Source: Serinus canaria (lineage: Eukaryota > Chordata > Aves > Passeriformes > Fringillidae). From it: a stretch of DNA of 64,000 nt. Below the pieces are notes generated by a model. It saw nothing but the letters and a program-made list of their open reading frames with translations. It was not told the origin of the DNA and did not search any database. Within the stretch, counting starts at the first letter, position 1; each line of letters starts with the position of its first letter. Where the stretch lies: NCBI RefSeq assembly GCF_022539315.1, contig NC_066315.1:96453990-96517989 (forward strand), in the 5' to 3' direction. This document shows positions 24,546 through 37,520 of the stretch, piece by piece. The translations under genes and the position numbers were made by a program.

Positions 24546-27500
24546 TACATCTGCCTTTGGTTTACATTTTTTTTTAACCATAGATTTTTTTTCAAATTAT
24601 AGAAATATTAGACTTTCTAATCTGTCCTAGACTCATAAGAGCTCCTCTATTCCTGCAAGGATTTAGACTCCAAACAAGGAAAAAATTAGTGTGGACTTCA
24701 CTTGGAAATGTTGAACTTTAATAAAAATATGCTCTGCAGATTTCACTAGCCTTAACCTGGACTTCCTCCAAGATCCTTTGAGTTCCCATGTGATGAGTTT
24801 GGATGTCCTTTACAGGCCACATGAGATTGTGCATCTCATTACAAGGCAGCACAGATTCAACACAGAAACAGTTTCAAGATAGCTAATTGCTACTTAGATG
24901 GCAAAATACCTTACTGAGAAGTTATTTCAGTGATTTTGTATATAATAAAGAAATTAATAGTATATTTACAGGTGGATTGTATTTATCATGCTTTCTTTGG
25001 CTACATGGCTTTCCACCTTCAGTTTCTGGGCTAAGAGTGTCTTAAATATAAATTCATGATCTACCTCTTCAGAAATCAGCATAGGTCTTCCTTTAAAGGG
25101 TTTGAGACTTGTTGGTGACAGATACAAATATAAATATAGGATAAAGACACAGGTTAGAGCAACTGTAGTTTCACCCATAGAGAGATTCACAACATCTATA
25201 ATAAGTTTTTGATCCATAACCCTACTCCCAAGGGCCACTGCCTCCACTGACTGACTGAAGGCTTTATATTATCTTGTCAACACAGCTCCTCACTCCAGGA
25301 CTCTCAGAGCTGGTAAACACCACCTAAAAGGCTGTAAAACTTTAAAAGGGGAGTTGAACTGCTGCAGAGGTTCAGGAGCAGACTGTAACTCATTCCTTAT
25401 ATGAAGGCCAGCTACCATACTCTTGTGGAATACCTCTCATTAAATCCTACTTTGGATTCCTGAAGAACCCTCTCTCTTCCTGTGATCATTTTCACTGGTA
25501 CAGTGAGGGTTTAGAACGTAGAAAATGGAACACGGAGTTCTGTTTTCCATGTGATTGCATCTGTTTATAGTTTAATGGTTTTCTTCACCAGAAAGGCTAG
25601 ATTTTATAGAGCTGTATTTCCTTAAATCTTTCATGACTTAAAGTAGCATTTTTTTGGGTTCTTGTTTTCAAAAGTTGCTTATCACTGCCAGCTTTTCATC
25701 TACGAAAGAAATCAAATTTGTTCTGCTTTCATAACAGTACATTATGAATACCACATGGTGTCTCTGGCATTTGCTATTTTGTAAATTAGTTTAGAAATAC
25801 CTGTGGTGTTTCTTAGTGAAATGGTTGTCAATAAAAGAATTAGCAGTGATGACATTTAGATATTTTTAGAACCCTCTGCGACTCAATAAGATAAGATTAT
25901 TGTAAAAAGAAACCCCTGTGGATTAAATGCAACGTGCAGCTGATCTGTTATGTGCTAAAATGTCCCATTATTTCAGAATATATATTCTGTTAGTATGTTC
26001 TGTCTTGCAAATCTATGACTAGCTGCCAAAGCATTTCATTAGCTAAATGAACCGTAATAGAGAGTAGATGACGTGCATGTGTTGGTAATCATTTATGTCG
26101 TTTGAAGTGAGACGTGTTACCTTCCAAATGGCCACATTGATACGTGACTTTTCCTTATCACTTCTAATCTTCCCAAAAGCTGCTGAAAAATTTCAGCGCT
26201 TGTGGTAATAGCCTGGTTACTTCCAGCATGTGGGACATCAATTAGTGCTCCACTTCTAGTGAGGAGGGGGTGGAATGAGCATGGGATTCTCTGGTCAAAC
26301 TCTGCTTAGAGGATTGAATTTCCTACCCTGGAGGCTGCACTCAGAAGCAGGGCACTCTAAATCTGTGGGCATAAAGATGAAGTTCTCTGGCCCTCAGTCA
26401 AAGGAGGGGATAATCTGCCCTTCCAAACATTTAAGCATAGCCTGTTTTATTCTTCCCAGAGACACGAAAGTCTAGGGCTGAGCTGGAGCCGGGGACAGAA
26501 ACCCAACAAAGTGATGAGCAGATGTGCAGCAGTAAACCCAGAGAAAGAATCAACTGGAAAATTATCAATCTTTAATAGCAAAGGTGGCAGGGCATCTGTG
26601 TAACTCCAAACACTAAGATCCAGTAATACTTTACCACCTCAATCTATGTCAATGTGAGCATTTTCTAGTTTTCTTTTGTCAGTGTAAGAGCCAGTCAGTT
26701 TAGTTCATTGATGAACTTTGCTCAGATTTGAAATATGCAGTCTACCTTCTTCATTTTTAATAGATTATCAGGTGTTGCTTTGCCTTCATGAAAAGTTTAT
26801 ACAGACAACATTAACGTACCACAGAATTGTTTTCTTTCTCATCTTGATTGATAAAATCTCTCAGTTTTCGTAAATTTACATGCAAAAATTTTGGACAAAT
26901 TTTATTATTTGCTGTAGATAATATTTCTAACTAATATAACAGGAAAATAACTCCCAAGTTGATATTTGTTGGTTATATGACCATTTCTAATATATCAAGG
27001 TGTATATGAATTTTTATAAGTCTATATCTGAATTTTTCTGATACTTTCTATGGATATCTGTTTTCATTGCCTTACAACTTTGTTACAGTTTGATCAATTC
27101 AAGCAGTCATTTTCAAGAAGACATTTCTAAAATATGCTGAATATTTCAAGGAATAGTTCAGATTAAAATAAATTACATTTCTGGGGAGCAGGTTAGGAGA
27201 AAAGTATTCATATATCCAAGTTTGAAAAAAAATAGTTCACTTTTAAATTTAGATTTCCATTTTAAAAGGTTTTTCAACTCAAAATTAAATAGGGTTTTAT
27301 TAGCAATAGTGTGACTTACCCAGCTTTTAGTCATATTATAAAAAATTATTTATTTGTTACCCATACAGAGATCTTTCTATAACTTACCTAAATTAAAAGA
27401 AAATATAATTTTGTAAGTGTTGATAGGACTGTGGTATTTCCAGGCCTTTTTGTTTCTGCTTTTTCCTTCTGGTTCTTCCTCTAACCTATTAACATCTAAG

Positions 27501-30500
27501 TTAATAGAGAGGAAAAGATCTGAAAAGGCTTGGTAAGAGCTTTGTTAACCATTACATCTGCTATTGGTAGCCAGCAAGCATGAAGAATAAGATGGATGTG
27601 ATAGGAAAGGTGATAAAGGAGTAATGGATTGGTTTGTGAGAAAAAGGGAGAAAAAAATTGCAAGGAAAAGAGGACATAAGTGAGCATAAATGGTGAAGTG
27701 TGGTATAAAACAGTACAAGGCTGAGAGATGACCAGACCTAAAACTGAGAAGACTCAGGGTGGGGTTTTAGGAGGTAAGCAAAGATGCTGTGTGAGGGCAA
27801 ATGCTAGGGACAAAGCAAGGACAAAGGGCAGTGCAGGAGACTGTGGGGTAGGTTGAAGCATTGTTGATTGTTGCAGAAAATTTACCTTCAAAACCCAGAA
27901 CTGAATGCACTACTGATTATATCTACACTTTGCTGCTCCTAGCACTGAACAACAGAAGAAAAATAAGAAGTGTGCAAAATAGGATTTCAGGCTACAGTTG
28001 GAAATGTTTTAAAAACATGGATTGAAGAACTCCGTCCATATCAGTTCTGACAATTCTTAACTAAGGTCTTAATTTTGAGCTCTACATTATTTTTTACCTT
28101 TTTTTAGCTATTACTCTTAGTGTAAAATACAGATTTGTATTTCACCCATTCAGAACCACAGACTGAGATTTAGGTCTCTTGCTGTTCCTATGACAACACA
28201 CCCAGCTCAGTGTTTCTGTCATTTTCTAAAGTAATCATCAGGTCCTTTTTCTTCCTCTTGTGGTTTACCTGTTGCACAGTAAAATCAGTTGACATGTACA
28301 GATAGCTGAAAGAGGCTGTTCAATTGTTAAACATAGAACTTGCATCATCAACAAGAAATACTAAATTATGCATCTGTAAATTAAATGCTATGGATGTACG
28401 AAGATTTTGGTATTAAGCCGTTCTTATACAAAAAGTACCTTACCCCATTTACTTCTGACCAGAGGGGAAGTAGTTAACTTAATGTTTATCAGGTTTACTT
28501 GATGCTTCTCTAAAAAGAACTGAAGTAGTGGTACCCAGTTGTGGCCAGCTGGTATTTCAGAGTTGAAATATTGGCTGAGTGTTCCTATTTTGATTTGAGA
28601 AATTAGGAGTTACTCCTGTCATGACAAAGCAATCATTAATTAACATCAGGATGACATAGTCTCTTAGCAACAGAGAAATACAAAAAAATCTCATAGACTA
28701 ATAAGTCTTCTGTAACTGATTTTTTCAGGGAATATATAGAGATAATTCACCTGTAATATTTTTACAGGAAAAAAAAGAATTTTCCTTTAAATAACACTGT
28801 ACTGCAAAAACTAACATTATAGCATCCTGGCATGAAGTTTTGAAATTTCCTTTAGTTTCTGGGTTCAGGGTCTATTTCTATAGCAGAATAAGCAATGTAA
28901 CTTAATAGATGCTGTCACTTGTATTGCAATAGAAATAATAATAGAAAATTTAAATATTGCTACTTTTTTTTTCACAATACAGGGGAGCAGAAAGGAATTG
29001 TTTTCTGCTCAGAACACTACATATTTAGCCACGATGACTTTTTTTCGGTGCAAGATCTACATGAAACAATCACATTCCCTCCAATGTTTTAATATATTTA
29101 TATCTCATTTAAATGCCATAGAGTACCAATTCAATGTCATTTAGTGGATGCAAACATCCTGGTACTGTGAGAACCTCAGTTTTAAGAGCTTCACCTTCTT
29201 CCTTTTTCAGGAACGATGCAGATTTTCCTCAAAAACTAGTGGAACTGAAGGGCCATTTGTAGCTTAGTCTCCTAAAGAAAAAACTCTGCTAAAATGCTGT
29301 ATAAAGAACACTTTCTGATGAGCACTGTATGGATATGATCCTGGGGATTTCAACCCTGAAAGCCCTTTTCAGTGACAGATAGTTTTTTGAATCTTGTGAG
29401 TGCTTCAGGTCTATGAAGCTTCTCTTTTTTCCTACCCTGTTCCAGCAGCTTGCAACAGTCAGCCTTTTCCCCATCCTCCTGCTGCTACCAAACCTTTTGT
29501 CTTTTTCTTCATTTGTGTTTTTGGTCAATTCTTCTTCCAGCAGAGAATATATGGCAGCTCTAAAAAATAGTAAACCCATAAAAACCTCAGGAATTATGTC
29601 TTACCTTAACCCTTTTTGTTCTTTTTCCTTTTTTTCTTTAAAGGGCATATTGCAAATCTGTTTTCCTAGATAGCTCATGACATAGCTCTGGTGTCTCATA
29701 ACTAGTTTTTGTTTGATCACCCAGGTTTTATTTTCATGTCTGCTACTGAATTCTTTGTTACCTGAGTTAGGGAGAAAATAAAATATGAGGAGATATTTGC
29801 CATCTCCCGATTTGGCAGCATTTTAATGGGTTTTGCTCTCCGATTGACAAAGGATTAATTACAAGTGTGCAGAGAAGTGGAAGTTATCTTCTAGTTCAAG
29901 CTATCTTTTCTGATGTTGTATTAATGATGTAGTACAGTGTTCTTCTTGCCACCTGAAATATATTTTGAGAGTATCTCTATTTCTCACTTTTATAATCCTA
30001 AAACAGGTATCATCCTATGTCTTATCTAGGCCAAAGACTGCCTGTACTACTATAGTATTTTTTCATTTGTAGGAATTTACTTTATCACTTCCAAATAGCT
30101 TCTATTTCTGTTCTGGTTATGCATAAAGATGTTGTTACACTATCTCTCCAAACAAAATCTGAGTGCTGGTTGGAGAACACATCTTAATTCCAGTCATTCT
30201 TGTAATTTACATATCACACATCCCCTTGTTATCTGTTACTGTCTCATCCCAGGTTATTATTAGGCTCTATCACTTTTGCTTTAGACATAGATGGGTAGGC
30301 TGCAAATTCTTGTTGTCAGCTGTTGAGAAATGAAGATAGAGTTTGAAACTGTTTGGTTTTGTTAAATGAAAAAGAGCCTCAACTACATTTTGACTAACTT
30401 TTTCTTAAATCGGTGTTGATTTCAAAGTTATTACAGGCAGAATAATGACATTTAGATACATCAGGGTAATTACCCCATGCTTTGGCATATTCTTCTTTCC

Positions 30501-31110
30501 ACTCTTTTAATTGAATGGTATATAGAAGTATTTAATGTGTGCTAAAGAATGCATCATAAAAAAACCATTACATGTTCTAACATCTGTTGATATCTAAAGA
30601 TCTCATTTTTTACTGCCTTCAGGGCAGTTCCATTTCACTCTTTCTAATTCTAATATAAACTAGAAGTATTGCTTGACTGAGATCTTTATCTCCTTGTTTG
30701 TATTCTCTTAAATCTTCCTTAGGCAGTTGAGGTTCTTATCTTTAGACATACTGCAAACAAAGCAATATCAGCTCATTTTGGACACAGTTGTAACCAGTTT
30801 TCTGGCCTTTATTGGGTTTATCTTATTAAGTGCACATTTTAGAGGCACCAGTCCTAGTTTCTGACATGTGCCCATGTTGCTCCAGGCTAGCCCTTTCTGG
30901 AATGCACCAACTAACATGTTCCCCAGGGAACACACCCTGATGGTACCAATTCCATCAGTGCTTCTGTTTCAACAAAAAAGTATTACAGAGATGAGGTAGT
31001 ATATGAGCTATGGATTGCCATCTGTAATGTTTGTGAGTCAGTCACAAGCCTTTCCAGCCTCCTCCTCATGGGATTGCAAGCTACAAATGATTTCAGTTGT
31101 GTGTCACTCA

Positions 31111-31464
31111 TCAAGACCTAGTTAGATGAGCCGTTGCTGCATGACCAGGTCCTTCATTCTGGTAGGAACAGTAAACTGGAACTTTCAGAATAGGGAAATA
31201 CATTTCACAGCTATGAACCCATATGTCTGCAGGTCGTAAAGGATTGTATTTGCAATCAACTGGATATTTTGGATCTTGAAAGTTGTCATTTAAAATAATT
31301 TCATATTGGATCATATATTTCCTATGGCCATCAGTAGTTCTGGAAATGTAGGGGAAGAGAGAAACATTTGAGATATTTCTGCACGTGTTGCTCAATACCG
31401 GAGTACCCTGTCCCTGGGGAGTCTGTACTAGTAGTGGGAGCGTGGTTTGGAACAAGAAAATCCA
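31111..31464 (-). CDS. Unidentified 117-codon open frame
   Basis: Open from stop to stop on the minus strand, about 117 codons, in AT-rich surroundings. There is no ATG near the 5' end (the first possible start is TTG), so if coding it would be an internal exon or a relic. The peptide has five cysteines and two similar stretches, YPVDCKYNPL and VPVYCSYQNEG, about 30 residues apart. A pyrimidine tract ending in CAG (acceptor at plus 31340) lies inside the frame and would begin an exon at 31339. No strong donor was found downstream. The PV-x-C-x-Y pattern faintly recalls zona-pellucida-type modules, but I cannot assign a family. It may be chance. Confidence 0.25.
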   Translation of the reverse strand, partial: WIFLFQTTLPLLVQTPQGQGTPVLSNTCRNISNVSLFPYISRTTDGHRKYMIQYEIILNDNFQDPKYPVDCKYNPLRPADIWVHSCEMYFPILKVPVYCSYQNEGPGHAATAHLTRS

Positions 31465-32255
31465 CTATAGGCATGACTGTGTGTTCCCCACATATGACTC
31501 CTCAATTAATGATAGCAGATCTAAGTGGTTGAGACCCTAAAAAAAGGATTTGTAATGTGAATAAAGTGGGAAAATGACTATTAAAGAGAAAAAAGGACAA
31601 AAAATGAGGCAAGACTTGGCATCAGTTCTGACCTGTATTTATGCCAGTATACCTTCTTTTGAGAACTTGCATTTTTTTCTCTTTTAAAGCTCTACAGACA
31701 ATGATGACATTGCTCAAAGTAAAAAAGAGGGATTCATATTCCAAAGTGCATTCACTATATTTTAAAGTATATCTGTGATTTAGTAGTTCCAGATGCTTTA
31801 CTTTTCCGTATGCTTGGTTTCCCAACTACATAGTTCCCCATGGTCTTTTATCTTCTATTCCATACTACTGTTTCCTTGGATTTTCTGTTAAATTCATCCT
31901 CCAGCAAGATGATTCATAATGACTGAGTGTCATCACTGATGTGAGATGGTGAAATTTAGATGAAGTTTAACACTGGTCTATCACTGTTAATTTGTATTTT
32001 CATTAAAATGTTTGAAAAAATGTATAATCCGTGTAACATAAAAATGATTAAAAGTTTCATAATTTCATAAATAACGTTGTAAATATATCACCATATGAAG
32101 AATAAATATATGTTTGGGAAATAAATAGAAATTAGATGGTTTCTAAGGCAAAAACTTAAAGATTCACATATGATCCAAATTTGGATATTGAAGTGTAGTG
32201 TGAGAAGGAAAGGATCATACTTTTTTGAAGTAGAAAACTCACAGCACAGCTGTGA

Positions 32256-32278
32256 ACAATCATTGTCACAATGATTGT
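32256..32278. repeat. Perfect 10-bp hairpin
   Basis: ACAATCATTG (32256-32265) and CAATGATTGT (32269-32278) are exact reverse complements with a 3-base loop. Confidence 0.95.
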
Positions 32279-32475
32279 GACAAGAAAATTGCCATACATC
32301 AGAAGGCTGAGTGGGATATATCATGAAACTCCTGAGCATACAGAATGCTTCTCATGATATTTTGTTAGCAGTAACTATTTCCTTTGCAATTGTCTTTTAG
32401 ATGAAGATATTTCTGAAAATAAATGGTTTTAGTTTTTATATATGATTATAATTTTAATAACTTGTGATTTACACA

Positions 32476-32526
32476 TTTATATTCACTTTAATTAACAAAT
32501 GAATTTATATTCACTTTAATTAACAA
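32476..32526. repeat. 28-bp direct duplication
   Basis: TTTATATTCACTTTAATTAA followed by CAA occurs at 32476-32498 and again at 32504-32526, a perfect 23-base match with a 28-base period. Confidence 0.95.
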
Positions 32527-34230
32527 GCTTACTGTCTAGAAGCACAGGTTTTCACAATACATGCAGTGTATCTTAAAGGCAGTTTTTCCAATCTTTACTG
32601 TGGTTGTGAACTGCTGAATCCAGTGTTGTGCAGTTGCTATTCATGGTGTATGTTTGCCTGGATGAGCCAATGTCTTCAGATATGATGAAAACAAATGGTG
32701 TTTATATCATTCATAATTTCTGAAATCTAAAACTTTGCTGACCTGCTAACATTTACTAAAATGAGAAGAAATCAACCAGAGAAGAATCATTGCCACTGCA
32801 GTGAAGAGTAATTTTCTGAATTATAGGAATGTTCTGAAGTGAGGGAAATGACAATTGCAGTAATTGCAAAAGAACCAAAAAACCCCAGAAGACAAATGGT
32901 AGAACTAAGAAAAAAAGGAAAATAAAAGTATTGCCATATTGCCTTTTTTTTTAGACTAGTTTAGGCACTAGATTAAGACTGTAATTACTAACACTTTTTC
33001 TGAAAAAGTGGACTTTAATCGCATTTGTTAACTTCATGGATCAACTTGTTACAAAATGAAAGCAAACTGAAACTTTTGAAAGAAGTAAAAAACAACAGAA
33101 ATTATCCTCATATAAACTTATCACATGTTTTTTGACTTTCATTGCTGCACTGATTTAATTTTGTTTTCTGAATATAACTGAGTTTATATATTTTTTTTTT
33201 CATCTAAATATCAATCTACTGCAGGGTATCTCAGGTTCAATATATGTGGTAGCAGATGACCTTTATAGCAATTGCAGCAGACAATAGATTGTCTAATATG
33301 TTGTAGACTTCCCTTTCCATTGATCTGATTTTAACATTATCAAAAAGAAAACAGCTGCCTAAATTTAGGGAAAGTATAGAATAAAAAATAAGCTATATTA
33401 TGAAATAGGATGCATGGTAGTGAATAATTTATATTTTATCTAACCAAGGAATATTTAATGTTCTGATTCTCCTGACTTTCTTTCTGTGTTCTTGTCTATA
33501 CTTTTCTGTGATGAATTCTATAGATTTGAGATTGTGGGCATTAACTATTGCATATTTAGTAAGAGAATTAAGTCCAGGAACACACTGGGACAATGGTTTT
33601 CCTTTTCCCTGATTAAGAGGCAATATTTTACTTTAATGATGAAGAAAACTCATGTTTCTGACCATGAATAAGAAAACAACATCAATAGGATTTGGAAGCA
33701 CACGGGCTGCATTATAATCTGACCATCAGTGTACACTACTGAAATACTGCTGACAAGCCCTTGGATGTGTTGATCTAAGCCATTAACACACAGTCACACT
33801 GCTAATGAGTTATTCTGTCCCAAAAAGCTTGTGATGAATGTCAATACCAAAGATGTAACTCACAAATCTCTTTGATGTGCGACTTTTTTTATAGCTGGAT
33901 TTCATGAATGCCTCTTTTACTTAATGTTTAATATAATATGAAACTGTTCGGTGTTTGGGGCCTGTCTCTTTTAGGAACAAATAAGTCCTCAAGCTTAGTT
34001 AGAATGAGCCAGAGGCATCTCTTTATACAAGCTAGATATCTTACCTGGAGTTAATTTTACTCAGATTATTTGTGGAAATTTAAGACCATTGGAAATTTTA
34101 AGAATACTAGATCTTGATGAAAGCCCAAATATACTTTGTGAGTTTTAAAGTCCAAATGCTTTAAAATTTATTTGCTGCAGTCTACTGAGTCTGTCTGGGG
34201 AGAGGTGGATTTGCTTCACAGTAGTCTGTA

Positions 34231-34668
34231 TGGTGCTGTGGTGCTGTTTTTGATTTGTGACTAATGCAGTATTGATAACACACTGCTGTTTGGGCTCTTG
34301 CTGAGTAGTGCTTGCACAGCATCAAGGCATTCTTTTGTTTATCTATTTGTTTTTCCTACTCTGTCCCAATATCAGGTAGGCAGTTCCAGCATCACAAAGG
34401 CTGGAAGTACACCTTCAGTACAGCCAGCTTGAGCTGACCCAAGGGATATTGCAAATCACATGATGCTGTGTTTCATGACTCAGGCTTGGGCAAAGGGAGA
34501 GGACGTGAAGGCATTTGAAGACATGAAGTTTGTCTTTGCAAGTAATCATGGCACGGGCTGAGGTCCTGCTCTACAGAAAGTGGTTGAGCATCTTTCTGCC
34601 AGTGTGGAGTAGTGAATAAATCACTTTACTTTGTTTGGGTGTACAGCTTCACCTAATTAAATTGTCCT
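34231..34668 (+). mobile_element. Degraded ERVL-type LTR, plus strand
   Basis: Recognisable anchors in order are 'gatttgtgactaatgcagt', 'ttgataacacactgctgtt', 'gtgcttgcacagcatcaagg', 'ctgacccaagggatatt' and 'gtagtgaataaatcacttt', then 'cctaattaaattgtc'. These match, in order, a widespread avian ERVL LTR that I recognise. The extreme 5' end, the polyadenylation block and the U5 end are missing or too diverged, and I could not identify a target duplication. No internal coding sequence is attached. Confidence 0.7.
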
Positions 34669-35727
34669 CTTAAAAATATTTGCAAGTAACAAAAAATTAC
34701 TTTATTCTTAGGCATTATGTCAAGTCTGACTCTCTCTTACAGCAGAGCTGAATAATCAAATCAAAGATTATGGATGCATATCTTTGTCCATGAAAACTAG
34801 TTTAATAGGTATTTACTTTTAAAGACAGATGAAACAAAAGAGTCTGATGCTAATCAGATTCTGGTTTTTACTTTTAAGAAGTTTGACAGCATTTCAGAAT
34901 ATTCAGAGGTTATTCTTAAGTTTACTGAAAGAGGGACTCTGGTCTTTGGTCTTATAGTCCATTCAGGGCAAGAAAGGGAGATTCAGCTTCCCTGCTAACC
35001 TTTCCCTCAAATGACTTGGTTGAGTTCAGAAAATATATTATGTCAGGAAGGAACTGAAGTTTTTCTTTGTCTGTTTAGCTTGTAATTAAGTTCTTCAAAT
35101 AAACAAGATATTCCTATAAAAAAAAAGCAGCAACTCTGCAGTAAAAGGAATTCCACAGCTTCTCTATTATTTAGTCTTATTTTAATAATTAGGAAGTTAT
35201 TAAAATATCTAATGAAATCTTTACCATAGAATTACTTTATGCAAAATTCATTTACTGCAGGACATAAAGATATGGAAAAGAAGTAACAGTTTTTCCTATC
35301 CTTTTTTTTTTGTGAAATCATATTCCTCTCTTTTTTTTTTTTTTTTTTTTGCTAGACAGCTTGTGAAATAGCCAACAGAAAAAATCAAACAACCTGATAA
35401 TATCCCTGCACTTTTTTCTCTTGCATTTTTGTGCCTCATGTAGATTTTTCTCTCCTCCTCTAAACCTTCATTTAAGTGTATGTTTAGTTCTCATGCTGAA
35501 GTATTAATTAGCAGGTTTAGAAAAGGGGATGGTAGGGACATTTCCTTGTCTGTTATTCATTACAATAGATCCTCTCCTGCTGTGCTGCTTCCTCCATATC
35601 TGTGCTTTGTTTTTCACCTCCTACCTAAGGTAAAATAAGGTACACTTCATCAGAGTTTATCTCATTGATCACTCTGTTGTTATCAAGACAACTTTGAATT
35701 CTGAAGCTGTCCTTCTCGTTGACACTT
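34669..35727. other. AT-rich stretch, nothing identified
   Basis: Contains an uninterrupted 20-T run at 35331-35350. No gene or recognised transposon. Confidence 0.45.
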
Positions 35728-35800
35728 TAGTACATTATCTAGGTTGTTAATAAGGCACTAAATGGGACTGGTCCAAGGCAGGCTGTAGATGACAGTTCTT
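35728..35800 (-). mobile_element. Diverged CR1 internal fragment, inverted
   Basis: The segment 'acattatctaggttgttaat' continuing into 'aaggcactaaatgggactgg' and 'tccaaggcagg' resembles the CR1 reverse-complement section that normally reads 'catccaggtcattaataaag' then 'ttaaacaggactggcccc'. It is short and old. Confidence 0.5.
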
Positions 35801-37520
35801 AGTTTAAGGCATTGGAGGTCAGTTGGAATTCTTTCTCCAAGCAAGTCAAACAGTTAATACTTTTAAACTAAAGTTCCAAGTCTGTCTTTTGGTCTTCTTT
35901 GTAATGAAAAACCAGAACCTTATATTGGAGTCACTATTGATGGCTTTTTCTGCTTTATGTTGAAATTCAGATTGAAAATTTCATCCTGGATGGACTTAAT
36001 CCTAAAACAACATATCATCAATGTAACAGTCAAGTACAAATTCAAAGGCATGGTAGTTATTCCAAAGCAGGTCCATGGACATTATATTTACCTGTGAACA
36101 ATATTGGAAAAAACACAGGAACAGATGTCCCATTTTTGATCAGTATGTGCAGAAATCAGCTTGTCAGGGGATGAATATGGATGCACTGCCAATTTCCTCC
36201 ACTAAAATAGTTGACTAAAAAGCATACTTCTGTCTCACTGGACCCTGAACATGATTTTTCAATTGAGCAGCTTTGGAAAGAGATTGTTTACATCAACAAC
36301 AAATTTATAGTAAAATGGCTAGTTCAGGATTTGTATCTGACATCACGGCCTTCTAGGACTTATTTTTCTTTCCCCTTTCAACTAAGTGGTCCACATTTTA
36401 AACAGATTACTTCGATTTTATTTTACCTTTAATGAGATTTAATGCCATCCCCTACAGCTGAGCAGCAGTAATACAACATGAAATCAATTTATTGTTTTCT
36501 TAGGCATTTAGAACATAAAATGCCAGAGGTGTTAATGTGTTTGGAAAATGTCTTGTGGTTTCACTACTAACAAAATGCAACAATTCCTCTTTCAGTTTTT
36601 CTCCCAAGTACTCAATTTCTCATGTTCTTTTGTTCTCTTCTCCAAAAAGATGACCTTAAAAAAAAAACCTAGATATTTTTTAAGCTCTTTCATGTGCTGT
36701 GACAATCCTGACATTTTGATATTTACTTAATAAATTAATACTTTTTAGTAATTTGGCATATGTACAAAACTATCTTAGTATTAAAATCTGACAGCTGTGG
36801 TGACTATTAGACTCATCTTCTCAGTGCTAAACAGAAAACTCTGCTTTTCTCTTCGGTGTTACTTATTATGAAATCTTCTACAAAAATGAGACATATACTT
36901 GCACTGATCCCTGTGCAGTTTTCTTCCCATTCATATCTCAAATTACCGAAGGATTTTAATATTGAAATGAGTGATAGTTAGATACCAGGGTACTTGTGAT
37001 AGGCTGGATCTAAACACTTGGCAGTTGCAAGCCTCTTATTATATAGCAACAAGGATAGATCACCTTAGCCACTGTCCTCTCTGGGGGTGTTGACATTGTG
37101 AAGTCACAAATCAGGGATCTCAGATGAGAGTGATATAAATATAGCTCTTTCTGTCAGTAAGCAGGGGCTGAATTTGTAAATAAAACTTCAGAGGGTACCC
37201 TGGTCAGCAGAGAGGGATCACTGTCAATTTCATCAAGGAAACAGATGGTTTTGTCAATGGCACGAATAGGTATTTCACATTGAAATTATTGCTGATGAGT
37301 GATGGCAGCGAGGTATCTGCCTGTCTGTCCAAGCAGGTAAATGCTTCAATGTGATAAACACAAAGGTAGCAAGTATGAAGACAATCTGTCTAAGATTAGG
37401 CATGAACTTCAACAAGAAATAGGGAGATATTGAATTATACTGGTATACTCTATGGACCGGTGACTTTATTTTCAGTTTCCAAGTATTTTATACTATATCA
37501 CCATTTTTAAAATGGCAAAC
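35801..37520. other. Stretch with a possible RT-like relic, otherwise empty
   Basis: On the minus strand, 36002-36133 is a short open frame that ends with the residues DCYIDDMLF just before a stop. This is reminiscent of a reverse-transcriptase palm motif but far too short to assign. The plus-strand open frame at 36211-36432 has no support. No other feature was recognised. Confidence 0.3.

Larger units (their letters stand above)
22806..31110. other. Long AT-rich stretch, no gene supported
   Basis: About 8.3 kb with no recognised CR1 or complete LTR. It holds a 14-bp direct tandem repeat at 24330-24357, paired small hairpins at 24487-24545, and a slightly GC-richer patch at 26260-26520. At 25270-25500 there is an LTR-like arrangement: a TTTAAAAGG box near 25340, then CATTAAA near 25439, then 'tcctactttggattcctga'. 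I could not find its ends. Open frames (for example 24966-25247 minus, 29289-29673 both strands) are short and unsupported. Confidence 0.4.
31465..34230. other. AT-rich stretch, nothing identified
   Basis: Holds a 10-bp perfect hairpin at 32256-32278 and a 28-bp-period duplication at 32476-32526. Short open frames (31622-31825 and 32088-32339, both minus) have no support. Confidence 0.45.

Noticed and set aside
36211..36432. 73-codon plus-strand frame
   Set aside because: No start context, splice sites or motif.
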